64,000 nt of DNA, taken from Fimadaptatus sp050946055 (lineage in GTDB: Bacteria; Bacillota; Clostridia; Christensenellales; Aristaeellaceae). The stretch lies in contig JBMNUB010000012.1 in assembly GCA_050946055.1 (NCBI GenBank), positions 1 to 64,000 of the forward strand, written 5' to 3'. The notes under the pieces were generated by a model. The model ran no database searches. It was given only the letters and a program-made list of their open reading frames with translations, and was not told where the DNA came from. Made by a program: the position numbers and the translations under genes. Below are positions 8,047 to 17,029 of the stretch, in pieces; position 1 is the first letter of the stretch; each line of letters starts with the position of its first letter.

Positions 8047-8892
8047 ATGAAGCAAAGATTTATAACGGCGGCGCTTTGCCTGCTAATTGCACTGATACCG
8101 TCCATTGCGGGCGCAGAAGCGCTCAGTCCGCGTCCCGAGCGCGACATACTCTTGCTAACCACTTTTAGCGACATAGACAGCGGCGCATACGAAGCCATGT
8201 TCGTGGACACGCTGGGCGATGTATACCAGATTGACATGACGGCAAACGGCTATGACACCTGCGGCGAGATATGCCCGATAATGCTCAGTCTGCCCGCCGA
8301 CTTCCGCACCGGCACGCTCAGCGCCGAGGAACTGGCGCACATAACCGCGCTCATCGCAAACATCGATTCCGACATGGGCGCGGCCTACTCGGTAGACAGG
8401 CAGTCCATCGGCAAGTACAGCATGTTCGCGTTTCGCCCCGGCGCAAGCGGCAACGACGCGCTCACGATAATGACCTCGGGTGCATCGCTCAGCGAGAACA
8501 TGAGCGCCGCCGCGCAGGAATTGCAGGCGTGGCTGCGCGGCTATCTGCCGCCCGAGCGCTTTCTCGACAAGGGCCGCATAGCCTACGGCGACAGCGCGCC
8601 CATGAGCCTGACTCTGAACACTGAGGCCGGCAGCTGGACGCTTGCGCGCACCGGCGACACGGTTACGCTCTCCCGCGAGGGTGCGGAGCCTGCCACGCTG
8701 GACAGCGCCGCGTTCAGCAGCATACTGTCGCTGCTGGATGCTGCGGGCGCAAGGGATTGGCCCGCACCCGGCGAGGTCGGCGCGGCGCTAACCGTTGAAT
8801 ACGTCGATGGTCAGCATGCTTCTAACGCGCAGTCTCATCCGGAGCTTATCTCGTCGCTGGAACAGATGTTCTCGATTGGCAAAATAAATTGA
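8047..8892 (+). CDS. Secreted protein of unknown function
   Basis: The 281-residue protein begins MKQRFITAALCLLIALIPSI and continues with AGAEA: a Lys/Arg n-region, a hydrophobic core and an AxA-type cleavage site near residue 22, so it is probably exported. There is no lipobox Cys after the core. The mature part is acidic and rich in Ala, Ser and Asp, with no motif I recognise. The start at 8047 follows AAGGAGGGAAAT. It is a monocistronic unit followed by a strong terminator. A role outside the membrane is the only inference supported. Confidence 0.75.
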   Translation: MKQRFITAALCLLIALIPSIAGAEALSPRPERDILLLTTFSDIDSGAYEAMFVDTLGDVYQIDMTANGYDTCGEICPIMLSLPADFRTGTLSAEELAHITALIANIDSDMGAAYSVDRQSIGKYSMFAFRPGASGNDALTIMTSGASLSENMSAAAQELQAWLRGYLPPERFLDKGRIAYGDSAPMSLTLNTEAGSWTLARTGDTVTLSREGAEPATLDSAAFSSILSLLDAAGARDWPAPGEVGAALTVEYVDGQHASNAQSHPELISSLEQMFSIGKIN

Positions 8893-8962
8893 CCGATGTA
8901 ATCGCGGATGTGTGAAAGCATCCCACGCCCACTGTCTTTCCAAGTACTATCTTTGGCAAGCC

Positions 8963-9004
8963 AAACGCCATCCCCGGCAGTATATCGCGGGGATGGCGTT
9001 TTTG
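8963..9004 (+). terminator. Rho-independent terminator after the secreted protein gene
   Basis: Stem 8963-8975 pairs with 8989-9001 over 13 bp and runs into TTTTT. Confidence 0.88.
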
Positions 9005-9210
9005 CTTATCAATATGGCATTGGCATATTCAGACATATATCTAGGCTATTCACGGTTGCCTTTAGGATTAACGTGATACAGCATATCACAGCTTCGCCAT
9101 GAGGAATAATAACGAAGGTCTGGCTTGCGGTTTTTCAGCATTAACCCTCTCGCTTAATTGCTATATCCGGCCTTGCAAGGTTTCCCAAGTTTCCATAAAG
9201 AGCCTATTTT

Positions 9211-9468
9211 AACAGCTTGTCAAAAAATTCTTTTTGACAAGCGTGAACGGAGGAGAACCTCCCCCGCCACTGCCACCCCTACTCAGTTTCCACCGAAATC
9301 CTTAAGGTTTCCGGGCGTGGAAACTGCAAGGTAGATATGCTGCTCTGGGAAATGGGATTTCCCGCCGCCAAAATATCTACGCGCCCACCGCACATGTCGC
9401 CGGGCGCTACCTAAGCCGGCGGGCTGCGAGGCCCGCCGAGCTCTCCCGGGGTTTTTTGACAGGCTGTT
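9211..9468 (+). repeat. MITE-like interspersed repeat, intact copy
   Basis: About 258 bp with inverted ends: the left end AACAGCTTGTCAAAAAA and the reverse complement of the right end, AACAGCCTGTCAAAAAA, match at 16 of 17 positions. The left end also forms a local hairpin (9215-9242). Internal landmarks are CCCCCGCCACTGCC, ACTCAGTTTCCACCGAAATCC, GAAACTGCAAGG and CACATGTCGCCGGGCGC. It carries no open frame of note. Related copies occur at 119-180, 54558-54819 (inverted), 57298-57545 and 60930-61165. Confidence 0.75.
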
Positions 9469-9549
9469 TTAAATCACTCTATTTCGGCTTGCCGTGAGAA
9501 ACCTAATCTCATGCGGCGCTCGCATTAAGCTAATATCGGCTCTGTCTGC

Positions 9550-10551
9550 TTACCTGCCCTGAGCATCGCGCGCTACGTCTATCATGGCGCGCAGATTCTC
9601 GTAGGGAACGTCGGTCTGTATCTCCTGAGAGGGCGCGGTTATGTAACCGCCATTGCGGCTCATAAGCGCTATCGTGTCCTCGGTCTCGCGGGCGACCTCG
9701 GCGGGCGTGCCGTAGGGCAGGGTCTTTTGCGTGCTTATGCCGCCAAAGTAGGTTATCTCGGGATAAGTCTCCTTGAGGAACTTGAGATCCATGCACTCGG
9801 GCTGCACGGGGTTGAGCACGTCTACGCCCATCTCCACGAGGTCGGGCATTATCTTGAGTATGCAGCCGCAGGAATGCACAAACACATGCTTGCCATAGCG
9901 ATGTACGAGGTCATACTCCTGCTGCTCGCCGGGGCGAAGCATGGTGCGGAAGCAGCGCGGCGACATTATCAGATCGCGCTGCGTACCCCAGTCCGAACCC
10001 AGCAGCACCGCGTCCGAACACGCGGCGGGCAGCACGTTCTCCAGCATGACCAGGTTCTTGCGGATTATCATGTCCAGCAGGCGCTGCGCCCACTCGGGCG
10101 ACCCGGCTAGGTCATACAGGAAGTTCTCTATGCCGCGCGCGAAGTAGGCCTTTTCCCAGTGGCTGCCCCACACGGTTATCACCTGATACACGTCGTAATT
10201 GGCGCGTATGTACTCGCTGCGCTCGAAGAACTGCTCATAGCTGCCGGAAGCTATGGTGTCGGGCAGATCCTCAGGCGTATCCTCGCACTTGGTAAAGCGG
10301 TCGGGCAGGTTGTACCAGCTCCACCACGGGCAGTAGGTGTACAAAACGTTATTGCCTATGGACAGCGACACCGCCTGCTCAAAGCTTATCTTGCCCGCCT
10401 TGAGGTCGGATTGTACCTGCGCATTGGGATAGTCCTGCATCAGGCGCTCGCCATATGCCTTGTAGCCCTCGCCCGTCAGGTTTATGGCCTGCGGCGTTGC
10501 AGTTATTGCCTTGTGAGCTATCGCAGCGTGTACCAGTTCGCGTTTGGTCAT
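9550..10551 (-). CDS. Uroporphyrinogen decarboxylase-family protein (MtaA/methyltransferase-like)
   Basis: The 333-residue protein belongs to the URO-D superfamily. The diagnostic part is HVFVHSCGCI (about residue 230) followed by VDVLNPVQPECMD and ITYFGGISTQ, as in corrinoid-dependent methyltransferases of the MtaA/MtbA type, in which His and Cys bind zinc. It is not HemE: the heme-type N-terminal Arg motif is missing and no heme gene is near. The start follows AAAGGAG. It lies 233 bp downstream of the GH95 gene on the same strand and may belong to the sugar locus; similar genes often neighbour glycan loci in gut Firmicutes. The substrate is unknown. Confidence 0.8.
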   Translation of the reverse strand: MTKRELVHAAIAHKAITATPQAINLTGEGYKAYGERLMQDYPNAQVQSDLKAGKISFEQAVSLSIGNNVLYTYCPWWSWYNLPDRFTKCEDTPEDLPDTIASGSYEQFFERSEYIRANYDVYQVITVWGSHWEKAYFARGIENFLYDLAGSPEWAQRLLDMIIRKNLVMLENVLPAACSDAVLLGSDWGTQRDLIMSPRCFRTMLRPGEQQEYDLVHRYGKHVFVHSCGCILKIMPDLVEMGVDVLNPVQPECMDLKFLKETYPEITYFGGISTQKTLPYGTPAEVARETEDTIALMSRNGGYITAPSQEIQTDVPYENLRAMIDVARDAQGR

Positions 10552-10784
10552 GATATATTCTCCTTTGTGGTGACCCGCTCATAATGGGCAGGGTATTTAT
10601 GGATTTATGCAGCCAGAGCGCATATATGCGCATGCTCCGGGTATGCATCGCGCCCGAGTGCGCGCTCGCCGTCGCGCACGTTTTCGCGTATGTTGTCCAC
10701 AGTGTTTTCCACAAGGTGCATTCTGTGGGCAGGCAGGCGCGCGTCATTCGTAGCATGCGCATAACGCGCGCCTTTCGTCGAACA

Positions 10785-13022
10785 TTAGTCCGCTTCAAGC
10801 ACTATGTGCTGGCCTTTTCGCATGTAAACGCATGTAAAACCGTCTTTAAATTCGGATTCTCTGCATTTCAGCGGGACTTTGGCGCGTATTTTGACTTCGC
10901 CATCCCTGCGTGCCAGCAGTTTCACGCGCTCAGGCGCGCCGTTATTCCACAGGATATCCACAGAGAATCCACCCCTTGCGCGCAGCCCGCGCACCTCGCC
11001 CGAACTCCATGCCTTAGGCAGTGCGGGCAGTATGTCGATGCAGCCCTGATGGCTCTGCAGCAGCATCTCGGCTATGCCCGCCGACGCGCCGAAGTTGCCG
11101 TCTATCTGGAAGGGCGGATGCCGGTCGAACAGGTTGTCGTAGGTGGAGAGCGTTAGCAGCTTTTCCACATTGTCGCGCGCGGCCTCGCCATCGCGCATGC
11201 GCGCGCACAGCGATATCAGCCACGCCCGCGACCAGCCGGTATGACCGCCGCCCGCGCTCAGGCGCAGTTCCATGGTGCGGCGGCAGGCATTGACCAGCTC
11301 GGGCGTGGAGTCGGTAGCTATATCGCAGCCCGGATACAGCCCGAACATGTGGCTCATGTGGCGATGGCCGGGTTCGGCCTCCTCGTACTCGCTCTCCCAC
11401 TCCAGCAGCTGACCCTTGCTGCCCACCTGATAGGGCGCAAGCCGTGCGCGTGCGGAGCGCACCTCAGCCATGAAGCCCTCGTCCTCGCCCAGCTCGCTCG
11501 CCGCGCCCAGCGTGGCATCGAACAGCGCGCGCAGTATGGCGTTGTCCATGGTGCAGGTGCGGGCTATGGAATCGCGCTCGCCGTTGGGCAGTATGTAGGT
11601 GTTCTCAGGCGACTGAGTAAGTCCGGTTATCAGATATCCTCGCTCGTCCTCTATAAGGTAGCTGAGGAAGAACCTGGTCGCGTCGCGCAGCAGCGGGTAA
11701 TTGCGCCTTAGCGTATCGATGTCCTGAGTATACTGGAAGTGCTCCCACACCTGCAGGCTCAGCCACGCCGCGCCAAACGGCCATATGAACACGCCTGCGC
11801 CGGTGGGCGCGGTGTTGCCCCATATGGTGATGTTGTGATGCGCCATATAACCATCCGCGCCGTACATGGTGCGCGCCGTGACCTTGCCGGAATCGTATAT
11901 GCGCCATATCAGGTCGAACAGCGGCTGCGCCAGCTCATTCAGGTCGCAGGGGCCGGTCGGCCAGTAGTTCATCTCGGTGTTTATGTTTATCGTGAATATG
12001 GACTCCCACGGCGGCGCGAACGAATCGTTCCATATGCCCTGCAGGTTCGCCGCCATGCTGCCCGGACGCGAGCAGGCTATGAGCAGATAGCGCCCGAAGT
12101 TGAACATCAGCGCCATCAGTTCCTCGTCGCTGCCGCCCTCCTTGAGCGCGCGCAGCCGCTCATCGGTGGGCAGTGCGCTAGTCTTATCGCCTATCTTCAG
12201 GCTCACGCGGCCATACAGCGCGGCGTGATCCTCAACATGTGCGCACCTTAGCTCCTCATAATCGGGCGCATCGCAAAGTCTAAGCGCGCACTGGGCTTGC
12301 GGGAAATCGCTGCGGAAGCTGGTATCGGAGGCCACATATATGGTCGCTTCGTCGGCCCCGACTATGTGCAGGCAATCGCCCACAGTCTCCACGCGGCCAC
12401 CCTTGGCGCGCGCCTCGACCATACAGTCATACTCAACGCCGCCATCGGTGGCGCGGCCCTGCATGAGCAGCCTGCCCTCGGGTGTGATGCGCGTGCCGGG
12501 GTCGTAGGGGCGGCGCATCATGTTGACATAAAGCGTGAGTGCGCCCGGGCGCGAGCAGCGCAGGTTTATGGCCATGACCCCTGCGGGCGCGCTGGCTATG
12601 TACTCGCGCTCATAGTGCGCGCCGTCCATGTCGAAGCTGACGCGCGCCACGCCACTGTCCAGCTCCAGCTCGCGCTTATAGCCCGTGACCTTGCCCTTGC
12701 CCGCAAATCGCAGAAACAGCGTACACAGCGGCAGATACGGCCCGGTATATCGCGGCGTGCCGGTCATGCGCGCCTGCGCCTCCATGCGCGCCTCGTTCAG
12801 CCTGCCCTGTCTGAGCAGCTCGCGCACGCGGGACAGCGCCTCACGCGCATCGGGGTTGATGCGCTGCATGGGCGTGCCGCCATACAGAGTATCGTCGTTC
12901 AAGTGTATCTGATCTTCGCTCACGCCGCCATAAACCATGCCGCCCATGCGGCCATTGCCTATGGGGAGCGCCTCCTCCCACTTTGCGGCGGGCGCGGAAT
13001 ACCACACATTGTTCTGGCTCAT
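10785..13022 (-). CDS. Glycoside hydrolase family 95 (alpha-L-fucosidase type)
   Basis: The 745-residue protein has the GH95 plan: an N-terminal beta domain starting WYSAPAAKWEEALPIGNGRM and ending near residue 270, an (alpha/alpha)6 barrel, and a C-terminal beta domain. Conserved active-site blocks are visible: NTEMNYWP, HRHMSHMFGLYPG and DGNFGASAGIAEML, with the Asp of the last block in the position of the catalytic Asp of characterised fucosidases. GH95 enzymes remove alpha-1,2-linked L-fucose, or L-galactose, with inversion. There is no signal peptide, so it should act on imported oligosaccharide, consistent with the transporter genes just upstream. It has its own promoter and a GGAGG site. 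The exact sugar cannot be read from sequence. Confidence 0.92.
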   Translation of the reverse strand: MSQNNVWYSAPAAKWEEALPIGNGRMGGMVYGGVSEDQIHLNDDTLYGGTPMQRINPDAREALSRVRELLRQGRLNEARMEAQARMTGTPRYTGPYLPLCTLFLRFAGKGKVTGYKRELELDSGVARVSFDMDGAHYEREYIASAPAGVMAINLRCSRPGALTLYVNMMRRPYDPGTRITPEGRLLMQGRATDGGVEYDCMVEARAKGGRVETVGDCLHIVGADEATIYVASDTSFRSDFPQAQCALRLCDAPDYEELRCAHVEDHAALYGRVSLKIGDKTSALPTDERLRALKEGGSDEELMALMFNFGRYLLIACSRPGSMAANLQGIWNDSFAPPWESIFTININTEMNYWPTGPCDLNELAQPLFDLIWRIYDSGKVTARTMYGADGYMAHHNITIWGNTAPTGAGVFIWPFGAAWLSLQVWEHFQYTQDIDTLRRNYPLLRDATRFFLSYLIEDERGYLITGLTQSPENTYILPNGERDSIARTCTMDNAILRALFDATLGAASELGEDEGFMAEVRSARARLAPYQVGSKGQLLEWESEYEEAEPGHRHMSHMFGLYPGCDIATDSTPELVNACRRTMELRLSAGGGHTGWSRAWLISLCARMRDGEAARDNVEKLLTLSTYDNLFDRHPPFQIDGNFGASAGIAEMLLQSHQGCIDILPALPKAWSSGEVRGLRARGGFSVDILWNNGAPERVKLLARRDGEVKIRAKVPLKCRESEFKDGFTCVYMRKGQHIVLEAD

Positions 13023-13060
13023 TTTTGCCTCCTGCTGCCAAGCTTTGCGCTCTGCGTCAA

Positions 13061-13090
13061 ATTATACGCTAACGCACTATCAAATGGCAA
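13061..13090 (-). promoter_or_regulatory. Promoter of the GH95 gene
   Basis: On the minus strand TTGCCA (13090-13085) and TATAAT (13066-13061) are 18 bp apart, about 40 bp upstream of the start codon at 13022. Confidence 0.6.
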
Positions 13091-13163
13091 TGTAATTTTC
13101 TTGGGGTTTTGGGTATTAAATTGGGGAGATGGCAGAGTGCGCTTCTTCAGCGCCATTGGCAAG

Positions 13164-13195
13164 CAAAAGGAGATCGCCATACCGGCGACCTCCTC
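13164..13195 (-). terminator. Terminator after the solute-binding protein gene
   Basis: On the minus strand a 10-bp stem (13193-13184 with 13178-13169, one mismatch) ends in TTTT. It separates the transporter operon from the GH95 gene. Confidence 0.75.
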
Positions 13196-13212
13196 AAATG
13201 CCCGCCCTTTAC

Positions 13213-14886
13213 TTACTTTGCCGAAAAAGCAGAAGCGTCGTAAGTATTCTGTATTATCTCCAGATAGCGGTCTATTTTCATGTTCTTAAGCTCGTTCTGG
13301 AAGGTTTCCCAATCAGACTCAATATCCATCTGACCTACGATGAACTTGGCGATGCACTCTTCGACGTAGGTATTGATGTTGGTCTGCAGCATGGCCATTT
13401 CAGAGGCATCCTCCTCGCTGTAATACAGCGGCGGAACGACGTTCTTCTGGGGTATGCCGTAGGGCGCGTAGTTCTCATGAGAGAAGTGATACAGGAAAGC
13501 CTCCAGACCGGAACCGTCCTCAGCCATCATGCCATCGGTCTGCTGATAGCCAAGGCGATGCTCAGCCGTCATGAACTCGGGGAATACCTGACCCCAGCTC
13601 ATGTTGTTGTAGTACTCCTGATCGGGGGTCATGGTGATCTTCTTGTAGGTAGCGGGGCTGCCGTCCACGCCCAGAGCGCCTTCGTCCGGGTCATCCCAGC
13701 TCACGCCCTTTATGCCCAGATCCTGCATCATTATGCCTTCATCGGTGTACAGCAGATCCAGCCACTGCATGACCAGTTCAGGCTGCTCGCAGGTGGCGGG
13801 TATAAGGCCGGCGGTGCCATTCAGGCCAAAGTTGTCAAAGTAGTTGACGCGAGTCACCTGCAGACCGTTCGGGCCTACGAGGGGCTTTATGGGAGTGTAC
13901 TCAAGGAAGCGCGCAGTCTCACCAGCATCGGTATCGCGAGAACCTATGCCGTGATGTATGTTGGGCATAGCGCCGCATACGGACTCATACTTGCGGGAGT
14001 TTATCTCATTGCGCTGATTGCGGTTCTGCGCAAAGGAATCCGGGTATATGAGGTTCTCGGAGTACAGGTCGGCCAGATACTTTAGGCCTTCCTTAAATTC
14101 GGGCTGCGTGAACACGGCCATCACCTTGCCGTCATCGTCTATCATGAGGCGGTTCTCGCCGTCATCATAGATGAACGCGCTCATGAGGAAGGTATCCACC
14201 TTGGCGCCGTAGCTGTCGATAGCGCCTATCATGGGTATCTCATCGCTGGGATCGCCGTTGCCGTTGGCATCCTGGTCGCGGAAGGCAATCAGCATGTTCT
14301 TGAACTCATCAACGGTAGTGGGTACTTCCAGATTGCAGTTCTTGAGGAATTCATTGTTTACCCACATCTTGCCATAGTACATGCAGTGATAGCACTCATT
14401 ATACCACGGCACAGCGTATATGTGGCCGTCGGGCGTGGTGAGCGCAGTGCGGAAGCCCTCCACGCTATCTAGGCGCTGCTTCATAGAAACGGTGTTGTTG
14501 TCTATGTACTGCTCTATGGGCAGTATCAACTCCTGATCGGCGTACTTCACTACCATGGTAGAGGTTATCTGCGTCATTCCGCTGCCACCGGCGACTATCA
14601 GGTCGAGGTCTTCCTCGCTGGACAGCGCCAGATTCAGCTTCTCTATGAACACGTCTTGGCTGGCTCCGGTCCAATTTACCTTTACGCCAGTCTGCTCCTG
14701 ATACCACCCGGTCATGTAGCAGGTGTTCCAATCAAATTCGCTGCCGCCCGTTACCGGAGCAAACACGTTGATAGTCACGTCCTCGTTCGTGACCGGGAAT
14801 ACCCCCGGCTCAGCCAGCTCGGCGGCAAATGCACTGCCGCTCACTGCCAGCATCAGGCACACGAGAAGACATACCAGTTTCTTCAT
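13213..14886 (-). CDS. Extracellular solute-binding protein of a sugar ABC transporter (LplA type)
   Basis: The 557-residue protein is a family 1 solute-binding protein of the long (500+ residue) kind that pairs with LplB/LplC permeases. It has an N-terminal signal peptide with cleavage near SGSAFA (about residue 21). Unlike most relatives no lipobox Cys follows the hydrophobic core, so anchoring is unclear. The mature protein shows the usual pattern, with DLIVAGG, YAVPWYNE and a C-terminal EECIAKFIVGQ-type helix region. It should capture an oligosaccharide outside the cell. It is the third gene of the permease operon, and a terminator follows it. Confidence 0.9.
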   Translation of the reverse strand: MKKLVCLLVCLMLAVSGSAFAAELAEPGVFPVTNEDVTINVFAPVTGGSEFDWNTCYMTGWYQEQTGVKVNWTGASQDVFIEKLNLALSSEEDLDLIVAGGSGMTQITSTMVVKYADQELILPIEQYIDNNTVSMKQRLDSVEGFRTALTTPDGHIYAVPWYNECYHCMYYGKMWVNNEFLKNCNLEVPTTVDEFKNMLIAFRDQDANGNGDPSDEIPMIGAIDSYGAKVDTFLMSAFIYDDGENRLMIDDDGKVMAVFTQPEFKEGLKYLADLYSENLIYPDSFAQNRNQRNEINSRKYESVCGAMPNIHHGIGSRDTDAGETARFLEYTPIKPLVGPNGLQVTRVNYFDNFGLNGTAGLIPATCEQPELVMQWLDLLYTDEGIMMQDLGIKGVSWDDPDEGALGVDGSPATYKKITMTPDQEYYNNMSWGQVFPEFMTAEHRLGYQQTDGMMAEDGSGLEAFLYHFSHENYAPYGIPQKNVVPPLYYSEEDASEMAMLQTNINTYVEECIAKFIVGQMDIESDWETFQNELKNMKIDRYLEIIQNTYDASAFSAK

Positions 14887-14932
14887 TATGGTCTACCTCC
14901 TTCAATAAATATCTCACAGAGCCGACTTTGTA

Positions 14933-15865
14933 TCAGCCCTTTATTGAGCCTATCATTATGCCCTTTATGAAGTACTTCTGCACAAAGGGATAGATGAGCA
15001 TTACCGGAATCATGGTTATCACTATCAGCACGTACTTTATAGCCTCGGCATTGGCCTCGTTCTTTATCATGTTGGTCATGTCGCTGGCGCCATTGTCTGT
15101 TATAGACTTTACGTTGTTTATAGCGTTGCGCAACACCAGCTGTATGTTGTAAAGATCGGGCGAGTTGAGGTATATCATGGCGTTAAAGTACGAGTTCCAG
15201 TGTCCCACCGCGTAGAACAGCACCATTACGGCCAGTATCGGAACGGACAGAGGCAGGACTATGCTCACCAGCATGCGTATGTCGCTGGCACCGTCCAGCG
15301 AAGCCGACTCATACAGTTCCTCGGGAATGCTGCTCATGAAGTAGGTCCGGCACATTATCATGTTCCAAACGGTTATCGCGCCCGGCAGTATCATGACCGC
15401 CCTTGTATCTATAAGGCCCAGCTGCTTTATTACAAGGTAGGTAGGTATCATGCCGCCGCCAAACATCATCGTAAACGTAAACAGGAATACAAAGAACTTG
15501 CGTCCCCACAGTCCCTTGCGCGCCAGAGGATAGGCGCATATCACCGTCATGAACATGTTCACGCATGTGCCGACACCGGCGTAAAACAGCGTATTGACAA
15601 AGCCCGTCATTATGCTGTCGGATTTAAGCACCTGCTTGTATATATCAAGAGTGGGATTCAACGGCACAAAGCTCACGCGCCCCGATATTACCATCATCGG
15701 GTCGGACAGCGACTGCGCCAGCACGTGCAGGAGCGGCAGCAGGACTATTATGCCGCATATTGCCAGATATACATCTACCACGACATAAAACGCCCTATCC
15801 ACCGGCGTGAGCTTTATCTTTATGTTGGTGTTACCGGCCACTACCGACTTTTCCTTCTTGCTCAT
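14933..15865 (-). CDS. Sugar ABC transporter permease (LplC/YtcP type)
   Basis: The 310-residue protein is a MalG-like inner-membrane permease with about six hydrophobic segments. The EAA loop that contacts the ATPase reads EELYESASLDGAS (about residues 200-212). The C-terminus, YFIKGIMIGSIKG, is typical of this subfamily. It lies 15 bp downstream of the partner permease and 46 bp upstream of the binding protein. No ATPase gene is present in the locus; such transporters usually share an MsmK-like ATPase encoded elsewhere. Confidence 0.93.
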   Translation of the reverse strand: MSKKEKSVVAGNTNIKIKLTPVDRAFYVVVDVYLAICGIIVLLPLLHVLAQSLSDPMMVISGRVSFVPLNPTLDIYKQVLKSDSIMTGFVNTLFYAGVGTCVNMFMTVICAYPLARKGLWGRKFFVFLFTFTMMFGGGMIPTYLVIKQLGLIDTRAVMILPGAITVWNMIMCRTYFMSSIPEELYESASLDGASDIRMLVSIVLPLSVPILAVMVLFYAVGHWNSYFNAMIYLNSPDLYNIQLVLRNAINNVKSITDNGASDMTNMIKNEANAEAIKYVLIVITMIPVMLIYPFVQKYFIKGIMIGSIKG

Positions 15866-15880
15866 ATCCGCATACCCTCC

Positions 15881-16831
15881 TTACCACAGGCTATAGTCGG
15901 ATACCTTGCGCGCTATGCCATTGACTATAGTCATAAGTGCCAGGGATATAACCGACTGGAACAGGTTAACCGCCGTAGAAAAGCTGTAATTCATATCGAT
16001 AAGGCCGACCCTGTAAACGTATGTCGATATGACATCTGAAGACGACATGTTCAGCGAGTTCTGCAGCAGATAAACCTTCTCATAGCCTACATTGAGTATG
16101 GAAGCCGTATTCAATATGAGCAATATTATCGCCGTGGGAATTATGCCCGGTAGATCGACATGCCATATGCGCTTCCAGACATTCGCGCCATCGACATATG
16201 CTGCTTCCTGAAGCTCCGGGCTTATACCCGCCAGCGCCGCAAGGTACATTATAGAGTTATAGCCCTGACTCTGCCATACGCCCGACCAAACATATATCGA
16301 TTTAAAATACGCCGGTTCACTTAGATAGTTCTTGGGTGTGCCGCCAAGAGCCTTTACGACCGTGTTTATCGCGCCACCGTAGCTGAGCAGCTGCGTGATT
16401 ATGCTGGTCACTACAACAGTTGACAAAAAGTGCGGCATGTAGGTTATCGTCTGCACACCCTTTTTAAAGTACTTGTGGCGGCATTCATTGAGCGCCACGG
16501 CCAGTATTATGGGCGGGAAGAATCCGGCCACCAGCGAATATACACTTATACCAACGGTATTAGTTATAAGCCGCTTAAACGAATAGTCAGAAAAGAACTG
16601 TTCGAAATACTTAAGCCCTACCCAGCTGGAATTCCAAAATCCCTTGCTTATCTTGAAATTCTTAAACGCTATCTGAAGTCCGAACATGGGCCAGTAGCAG
16701 AATACTATTACCCATATTAGCGGTAGCAACAAGAGCAGATATAGCTGCCAATGTAGCTGAAACGCGCGCCTAGGCGCTTCCAGCCATCCGTGTCTGCCCG
16801 TCTTAGCACTGCCTGATATTGTCCGATTCAT
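15881..16831 (-). CDS. Sugar ABC transporter permease (LplB type)
   Basis: The 316-residue protein is the MalF-like permease of the pair. It has a cytoplasmic N-terminus, about six membrane segments starting near residue 30 (LYLLLLLPLIWVIVF), and the EAA loop ELQEAAYVDGANVW. The start at 16831 follows AGGAGGGGG; the longer frame to 16876 lacks a site. It is the first gene of the operon with LplC and the binding protein, read from the promoter at 16908-16936. Confidence 0.93.
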   Translation of the reverse strand: MNRTISGSAKTGRHGWLEAPRRAFQLHWQLYLLLLLPLIWVIVFCYWPMFGLQIAFKNFKISKGFWNSSWVGLKYFEQFFSDYSFKRLITNTVGISVYSLVAGFFPPIILAVALNECRHKYFKKGVQTITYMPHFLSTVVVTSIITQLLSYGGAINTVVKALGGTPKNYLSEPAYFKSIYVWSGVWQSQGYNSIMYLAALAGISPELQEAAYVDGANVWKRIWHVDLPGIIPTAIILLILNTASILNVGYEKVYLLQNSLNMSSSDVISTYVYRVGLIDMNYSFSTAVNLFQSVISLALMTIVNGIARKVSDYSLW

Positions 16832-16907
16832 GAAATGCCCCCTCCTAAAGCGCGAATCGTTACGAAAAAGCGCCATCGTCTTTACCTGTGCCTAACTTCA
16901 AGTCGAA

Positions 16908-16936
16908 ATTTTAGCACTTTATCGTAATATAGTCAA
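16908..16936 (-). promoter_or_regulatory. Promoter of the sugar transporter operon
   Basis: On the minus strand TTGACT (16936-16931) and TAAAAT (16913-16908) are 17 bp apart, about 75 bp upstream of the first permease start. Confidence 0.75.
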
Positions 16937-17029
16937 GCAATGCTCACATTCTAGCACATATCTAAATACATTCAGCAAATTTCCAATAACAATGCGTGAT
17001 TATAGTTACCCCCCCCCATAATTTTGGAC

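Noticed and set aside
7602..8168. A 188-codon frame upstream of the secreted protein
   Set aside because: It covers repeat-like sequence and the ribosome site of the real gene at 8047, with no motif or start signal.
17009..17017. A run of nine Cs as a phase-variation switch
   Set aside because: It lies outside any coding frame, just past the HAD gene stop and well away from the transporter promoter; more likely neutral, or a sequencing-prone tract.
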